Shown: positions 59,859 through 64,000 of the stretch, one piece after another
Layout: the number at the start of each line of letters is the position of its first letter
Position numbering within the stretch: position 1 is the first letter of the stretch
Source: Desulfothermus sp964427155
GTDB lineage: Bacteria; Desulfobacterota; Desulfovibrionia; Desulfovibrionales; Desulfothermaceae
DNA length: 64,000 nt
Assembly (NCBI GenBank): GCA_964427155.1
Contig: CAYRSC010000015.1
Coordinates: 22,398-86,397 of the forward strand
Reading direction: 5' to 3'
Made by a program: the position numbers and the translations under genes
Notes under the pieces: model-generated
Database searches by the model: none
What the model saw: the letters and a program-made list of their open reading frames with translations, nothing else
What the model was told of the DNA's origin: nothing

Positions 59859-61853
59859 TCAGAAGGTGAGCAAGACCTCTTTTAATTCTTTTATTCGGTC
59901 CCTGAACTTCGCCGCCTTCTCAAATTCCATCTCCCGTGCGGCCTTCTTCATCTCTCTAGAGAGTTTCTTTATCTCCTTTTCCACACTTTTGGCATCTAGA
60001 TAATAAAAATCTTTCTCCTCTGCAACAGACAAAATCCTCCTTTCCCTGCGGGTACCAAATTCATATAGGGGATTTTTGCTGCTCTTTTTGATGGTGACAG
60101 GGGTAATATTGTTCGCCCTATTATATGCTATTTGTTTCTGGCGTCTCCTCTGGGTCTCTTCTATGGCCATTTTCATGGAATCTGTAATCTCGTCTGCATA
60201 CATGATCACCATCCCCTTGGCATTTCTAGATGCCCTTCCAAAGGTCTGAATGAGGGACCGATGGGAACGAAGAAATCCCTCCTTATCCGCATCCAGGATT
60301 ATTACCAATGAGACCTCTGGTATATCCAATCCCTCCCTTAACAGGTTTATACCAACCAGTACGTAAAATTTCCCCTCTCTCAACTCCTGGATTATGGATA
60401 TCCTCTCCAGGGTGTCTATATCTGAATGCATGTACCTGGCGGGAATACCCCGTTCCTGTAAAAAATCTGTAAGGTCCTCTGCCATCCGTTTAGTAAGGGT
60501 GGTTATGAGCACCCTCTCGTCCCTTTCCATCCTCTTTTTGCATTCAGATATAATATCGTCTATCTGTCCCTCTACTGGACGTACTTCTACCTCTGGATCC
60601 ACCAGCCCTGTGGGTCTGATTATAAGCTCTATCACATACTCCCCTGCCCTCTCCATCTCAAAGTCCCCTGGAGTTGCTGATACATAGATGGTTTGATTTA
60701 ATTTACTTATAAATTCCTCAAAATTAAGAGGACGGTTATCCAGGGCCGAGGGAAGCCTGAACCCATACTCCACCAAGGTCTCCTTTCTAGAGCGGTCTCC
60801 ATTGTACATGGCCCGTATTTGGGGGATGGTAATATGGGATTCATCTATAAATAACACAAAATCTTGGGGGAAGTAGTCCAGGAGACAGGCAGGAGGGGTT
60901 CCTGGGGGTCGTCCATCCAGGTGTCTGGAATAATTTTCTATCCCATTACAATAGCCCATCTCTTCTATCATTTCCAGATCCAGCAGGGTCCTCTGCTCTA
61001 ATCTCTGGGCCTCAACCAATCTCCCCTGCCTTTTGAACCAGGCAAGACGTTCCTGGAGTTCTTCTCTAATATCTGAGATGGCCCGCAAGAGATTATCCCT
61101 CTCAGACACATAGTGACTTGCTGGGAATATCACGGTCTTTTCCAGGGGTTCCAGCACCTCTCCTGTGAGGGGATTTATCTCATATACCCCATCTATCTCA
61201 TCTCCAAAAAACTCTATCCTTATCCCCTGTTCCTGGCGATACGCAGGGATTATTTCCACCACATCTCCCCTTACCCTAAAGGTTCCCCTATGAAAATCAT
61301 AGTCATTTCTTTCATAATATATCTCCACTAGTCCTCTTATCAACTCATCTATAGACATCACCTGCCCCACTCCCACAGGGATAACCATCTCTCTGTAATA
61401 CTCAGGAGAACCCAGGCCATATATACAGGAGACTGAGGCCACAATTAGTACATCCCTTCTGGTGAGAAGGGAGTAGGTTGCGGCATGTCGGAGTTTATCA
61501 ATGTCATCATTAATGGAAGAATCCTTTTCTATATATAGGTCAGACTCAGGCACATAGGCCTCTGGTTGATAATAATCATAATAACTTACAAAATATTCCA
61601 CCGCATTATGAGGAAATAGCTGTTTAAACTCATTATATAATTGGGCTGCGAGGGTCTTGTTAGGGGCTATTACCAGGGTAGGCCTATTTATACGTTGGAT
61701 CACATTGGCCATGGTAAATGTCTTGCCTGAACCAGTAACCCCCAAAAGGACCTGGTCCTTTATTCCTGCCTTTAGATTATGCACCAAATGTTCTATGGCA
61801 TGTGGTTGGTCCCCTGCAGGGGAATAGGAGGAGATCAATCTAAAAAAATCCAT
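59859..61853 (-). CDS. uvrB: Excinuclease ABC subunit B
   Basis: 664 residues from ATG 61853, preceded by GGAGGT at seven bases. An ATG five codons earlier (61868) lies within a few bases of the predicted transcript start and lacks its own site. Walker A GVTGSGKTFTMANVI near 38, the damage-probing beta-hairpin YYDYYQPEAYVP near 95, DEAD-type FIDESHITIPQ near 335, helicase motif QTFGRASRNAKG near 535 and the C-terminal UVR motif (REMEFEKAAKFRDRIKELKE) are all present. It verifies DNA damage in nucleotide excision repair. Confidence 0.96.
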   Translation of the reverse strand: MDFFRLISSYSPAGDQPHAIEHLVHNLKAGIKDQVLLGVTGSGKTFTMANVIQRINRPTLVIAPNKTLAAQLYNEFKQLFPHNAVEYFVSYYDYYQPEAYVPESDLYIEKDSSINDDIDKLRHAATYSLLTRRDVLIVASVSCIYGLGSPEYYREMVIPVGVGQVMSIDELIRGLVEIYYERNDYDFHRGTFRVRGDVVEIIPAYRQEQGIRIEFFGDEIDGVYEINPLTGEVLEPLEKTVIFPASHYVSERDNLLRAISDIREELQERLAWFKRQGRLVEAQRLEQRTLLDLEMIEEMGYCNGIENYSRHLDGRPPGTPPACLLDYFPQDFVLFIDESHITIPQIRAMYNGDRSRKETLVEYGFRLPSALDNRPLNFEEFISKLNQTIYVSATPGDFEMERAGEYVIELIIRPTGLVDPEVEVRPVEGQIDDIISECKKRMERDERVLITTLTKRMAEDLTDFLQERGIPARYMHSDIDTLERISIIQELREGKFYVLVGINLLREGLDIPEVSLVIILDADKEGFLRSHRSLIQTFGRASRNAKGMVIMYADEITDSMKMAIEETQRRRQKQIAYNRANNITPVTIKKSSKNPLYEFGTRRERRILSVAEEKDFYYLDAKSVEKEIKKLSREMKKAAREMEFEKAAKFRDRIKELKEVLLTF

Positions 61854-61880
61854 CTCTGTTACCTCCATTGCATTGAGGAG

Positions 61881-61908
61881 ATTATAAACAAAACCCCTGG
61901 GATGGCAA
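61881..61908 (-). promoter_or_regulatory. uvrB promoter
   Basis: TTGCCA (61903-61908), 16-bp spacer, consensus TATAAT (61881-61886) on the minus strand, giving a start near 61874 and a short leader to the ATG at 61853. Confidence 0.7.
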
Positions 61909-61931
61909 AAGGTTTTATAGGGAAGGGATAA

Positions 61932-61972
61932 CCTTACTTTAAAACAACATGAAGCCTTGCTTTATTCCTTAT
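61932..61972 (+). repeat. Imperfect ~41-nt repeat, copy 1
   Basis: Matches 62686-62726 at 34 of 41 positions by hand alignment (shared core includes AACATG, CCTTG and TTATTCCTT). It lies in the 281-bp stretch between uvrB and the PD-(D/E)XK remnant, which otherwise holds only the uvrB promoter and non-coding AT-rich sequence. Confidence 0.5.
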
Positions 61973-62134
61973 AGATATGTCTGATTTTTTAATGCCTTAC
62001 AAAGAAAAGGATTTTTGGCTAATTTCTTTAATCAGAGAGGTGGCGAAGGACTAATAGGTGAAGCTTCACTCCTTACATAAAAGGCGGACTGCTGAGTGGG
62101 GGAAATTGGACGAGGGAGGGAGCTTTAAAAATGA

Positions 62135-62560
62135 GCACTTCTTCTAAAACAGGATTTTGCTCAAGCCAAGAAGCATATAAACAACCTTCTATCGCTTATA
62201 CCAAACAGGTTATGGAAAACAATGAAGAAAGAAGAGACAGATGAAGAAAAAATCATAGCTGAGGAGAGATTTTATCAGACCATTATCTATCTTGCCTTAT
62301 ATTCTAGTGGATATATGGCAGAGGTAGAAATTATAAATCAAGGTGGATTTGCAGACCTTGTGCTTAAGTATCGTGGGAAAGTGTATATTTTTGAGATAAA
62401 GATAAGAGGCACAGCAGCCTCAGCCATTTCTCAGATAAAGAAAAAAGGCTACGCCCGTAAGTACCCAGATGCAAAGGAGATATATCTGGTTGGAGTGGTT
62501 ATGGACACAAAGAAAAGAAGAATTAAAGAGATGGAAGTGGAAAGAGAAGAGGGATATTAA
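62135..62560 (+). pseudogene. C-terminal fragment of an AAA-ATPase-like / PD-(D/E)XK_9 protein
   Basis: The frame from 62135 (after TGA) to 62560 encodes about 141 residues: a helical segment (FAQAKKHINNLLSLIP, RFYQTIIYLALYSSGY) then the nuclease-like core GGFADLVLKYRGKVYIFEIKIRG, QIKKKGYARKYPDAKEIYLVGVVMD. This is the ending of the widespread proteins with an N-terminal AAA-ATPase_like domain (PF09820) and C-terminal PDDEXK_9 (PF08011), roughly 500 residues. The N-terminal three quarters are missing and stops (TAA, TGA) cut the frame just upstream. An ATG at 62222 could still express a 112-residue stand-alone nuclease-like domain. Confidence 0.7.
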
Positions 62561-62607
62561 TTGACAGATTATTATCGCCAATAACTAAATAGGTGGAGGA
62601 GGTTAAG

Positions 62608-62733
62608 ATGAAAATAGCAAAATTATTTAAAAATGGGAGGAGTCAGGCTCTTCGCCTACCAAAAAAAGTTAGGTTCAAGGAAGAGCCTTCTTTTAAAATA
62701 ACATGGACCCTTGCCTTATTCCTTCTTATTTAA
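62608..62733 (+). pseudogene. Truncated VapB/AbrB-type antitoxin
   Basis: 41 codons from ATG 62608 with GGAGGAGG upstream. Residues 1-25 (MKIAKLFKNGRSQALRLPKK...) match the conserved N-terminus of VapB antitoxins (SpoVT/AbrB fold), including NGRSQALRLP. From codon 27 the sequence leaves the family pattern and becomes hydrophobic (ITWTLALFLLI), exactly where repeat copy 2 begins. No VapC (PIN) toxin follows. It is most likely inactive. Confidence 0.7.
62686..62726 (+). repeat. Imperfect ~41-nt repeat, copy 2
   Basis: Second copy of the sequence at 61932-61972, same orientation, starting at codon 27 of the truncated vapB gene. No terminal inverted repeats or target duplications are visible. 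Confidence 0.5.
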
Positions 62734-62983
62734 TTGTTTTTTCATTTCTTTTTTTACTTGAAGTTCTTAAAAGAATCGGAGGGAAGGTTGAAAAAATATA
62801 AGGAGAGATAATAACTCACTAAAATTATAAGCTAACTGTCCTTAAAAAAGCGCATTATCATCTGAAAGAAGAAGGTAATATTATAAAAGTAAGACAAAGA
62901 TTTTTATCTGGAAATAAGTATTTATTTGTGTTAAACTTATCTCTAATACTTTGCAAAAGGCAAATAGTGGTTGAGAGGAGAAA
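62734..62983. other. Degenerate AT-rich spacer
   Basis: No intact gene. Frames are interrupted every few dozen codons; one stretch (near 62815-63000) could encode KLTVLKKAHYHLKEEGN and similar, with no recognised family. It may be remnants of the missing vapC or of the missing N-terminal half of the next gene. Confidence 0.3.
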
Positions 62984-63772
62984 ATGGAAACCTATCCTTC
63001 CCTCTTAAATCTCATAGTGGAAGAGTTTAATGATAACCCCACCATAGCCTGTTTCGCCCTATCTTATAAGATTCCTCTCCTGTTAACTGAAAGATTGAAC
63101 ATAAGAGAGATTCTCCACCAAGGTTTTGTATTTTTATCAGACGCCCACCCTATTTTTACAGCAGGCAAGGATGAATATGGCCATCCGCTTCAAAAAGGAC
63201 ATAAGCATACTTATATTTTTTGCAGGGCAGATAAAACAGCAAGGATTGATCGAGTAATCCTTTATGTGCTACAGGGTCTTAACAAAAGAGCACGGCAAGT
63301 TTTTTATAGATTAAAAAAAATATGGGGAAGCCGTGATCTTTATTTTACCCTGCTTGGTATTGGAGACCTAGAAGATTTTCAAAACGAGGCTTTTTTTGCA
63401 AAGGCCAAAGCCTGGATTTCTTACACTCCTTTTGTGCCCACCAGACATTCCCGTTATAACTGTAATGGCAAACCTCGGCTTGATCCTGAGGGACTGCATC
63501 AGGGCAGTCCAGAGCATGATCTCTGCCGGCTTTTGCAACTGCAAGACAAACCAAAGCCTGTAAAGATTGAGCGTGTAGAAAATAGCGTAAAAGGCAATAA
63601 ATCAGTTTGCTGGCAGAAATTTCAAATAAAGCGCAAAAAAGGCGGCGGCCGCAGGACAGGAAAAAGAGGTTATGGATTCAGGATAGAATTTGATAGAGAA
63701 GTGCAGGGGCCAGTTGCAGTTGGCTATGGAGCGCATTTTGGCCTGGGAGTGTTTGTGCCGGAGGAGAAATAA
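62984..63772 (+). CDS. Type I-G (I-U) CRISPR Csb2-like protein, C-terminal half
   Basis: 262 residues with GAGGAG four bases before the ATG. IACFALSYKIPLLLTERLNI near 20, a GHKHTYIFCRADKTARIDRVILYV segment near 72, LKKIWGSRDLYFTLLGIGDLEDF near 108, SYTPFVPTRHSR near 145 and the glycine-rich end GYGFRIEFDREVQGPVAVGYGAHFGLGVF match the second half of Csb2 (GSU0054 family), the Cas5-Cas6 fusion that processes crRNA in type I-G systems. Csb2 is normally about twice as long. A stop codon precedes the ATG in frame, so the N-terminal Cas5-like half is absent. Truncation is more likely than a natural split, though the ribosome site leaves expression possible. No other cas gene or array is in the window. 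Confidence 0.75.
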   Translation: METYPSLLNLIVEEFNDNPTIACFALSYKIPLLLTERLNIREILHQGFVFLSDAHPIFTAGKDEYGHPLQKGHKHTYIFCRADKTARIDRVILYVLQGLNKRARQVFYRLKKIWGSRDLYFTLLGIGDLEDFQNEAFFAKAKAWISYTPFVPTRHSRYNCNGKPRLDPEGLHQGSPEHDLCRLLQLQDKPKPVKIERVENSVKGNKSVCWQKFQIKRKKGGGRRTGKRGYGFRIEFDREVQGPVAVGYGAHFGLGVFVPEEK

Positions 63773-64000
63773 AAGGGCTATTAGTATGTGTAAATTGACT
63801 GTTTATGAAAATTTTTTTGGGGGGTGGGGGATTGGGGGTATTATAAAAATTGGGCTGGGAGATATTAAGGAAAATTTTATTTATCAGGAGTTTCAGGGAT
63901 AACTCATCTTTGTGGGTATAACCCAGTGAAATAACAGTTAAACTTTTCTTTTCCCATATAAGACCCTACGGAGCAGAGTTCAGTTAGAAGAAAATCTTTT
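63773..64000 (+). other. Right edge without recognised feature
   Basis: 228 bp, AT-rich with a G-rich run (63829-63838 area). No CRISPR repeat, cas gene start or RNA gene is recognised; frames here are short and unlike any family. Confidence 0.3.

Noticed and set aside
63690..63902. Frame overlapping the csb2 end
   Set aside because: It is out of frame with csb2 and consists of a G-run and low-complexity residues.
63773..64000. Possible CRISPR array next to the Csb2 fragment
   Set aside because: No direct repeat of 28-37 bp recurs; the AT-rich sequence contains no regular units.

Overview
The window looks like the chromosome of an anaerobic Gram-negative bacterium, most likely a member of the Desulfobacterota or a close relative. 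It encodes an outer membrane (Lnt, LolA, TolC-type channel) and an Rnf redox pump. It also has an ADP-forming acyl-CoA synthetase, an orphan 2-oxoacid:ferredoxin oxidoreductase gamma subunit, a PxxKW cysteine-rich protein and at least one apparent selenoprotein. No species is claimed. Both ends are truncated: a thiolase runs off the left edge, and a small degenerate accessory patch occupies the right edge.

Left part (1-16.7 kb). A long minus-strand operon (13184 to 3150) holds HMG-CoA lyase, an acyl-CoA dehydrogenase, an acyl-CoA ligase, a methylglutaconyl-CoA-hydratase-like crotonase, a methylcrotonyl-CoA-carboxylase-type carboxyltransferase, a second HMGL-fold lyase, an XRE-cupin regulator and acetoacetyl-CoA synthetase. 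In order this spells isovalerate/leucine oxidation to acetyl-CoA, except that no biotin carboxylase is present. It ends at a hairpin terminator. A second unit follows: TetR, SCP-2, acyl-CoA dehydrogenase, thiolase. Divergently, a fused ADP-forming acyl-CoA synthetase (ATP recovery from acyl-CoA) is paired with a DUF1638 protein. Beyond DUF1638, on the opposite strand, lies a complete promoter - cobalamin riboswitch - terminator cassette with no gene behind it.

16.7-26.7 kb, minus strand. HU, a UshA-like protein with an in-frame UGA and a SECIS-like hairpin, and dapF form one small operon. Upstream are a FlhG/MinD-like ATPase, a GGDEF diguanylate cyclase, prfB with its programmed +1 frameshift, lnt, a CorC-type CBS protein and a membrane PilZ protein. 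Next come an M20 hydrolase and the PxxKW protein.

26.7-31.9 kb, plus strand: a TetR-controlled tripartite efflux operon (TetR, TolC-like, EmrA-like, EmrB-like) ending in a small cysteine-rich protein. 31.9-43.5 kb, minus strand: phenylacetate-CoA-ligase-like enzyme, prepilin peptidase, PurL with a PurS-like N-terminus, cardiolipin synthase, and a complete branched-chain amino acid ABC transporter (livKHMGF) with a strong hairpin between livK and livH. 43.6-49.6 kb, minus strand: rnfCDGEAB, an RseC-like protein and the orphan oxidoreductase gamma subunit. The RnfC protein appears to lack the usual flavin/NADH-binding signature. 50-62 kb: TetR, a DUF374 acyltransferase, a large TPR-like exported protein, then marC, lolA, a phosphodiester glycosidase, dapB, ligA, a TrkA-type K+ channel and uvrB.

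61.9-64 kb is AT-rich and decayed: the C-terminal piece of an AAA/PD-(D/E)XK_9 protein, a vapB antitoxin that breaks off at one copy of a ~41-nt imperfect repeat, and the C-terminal half of a type I-G CRISPR Csb2 protein with no other cas gene or array visible.
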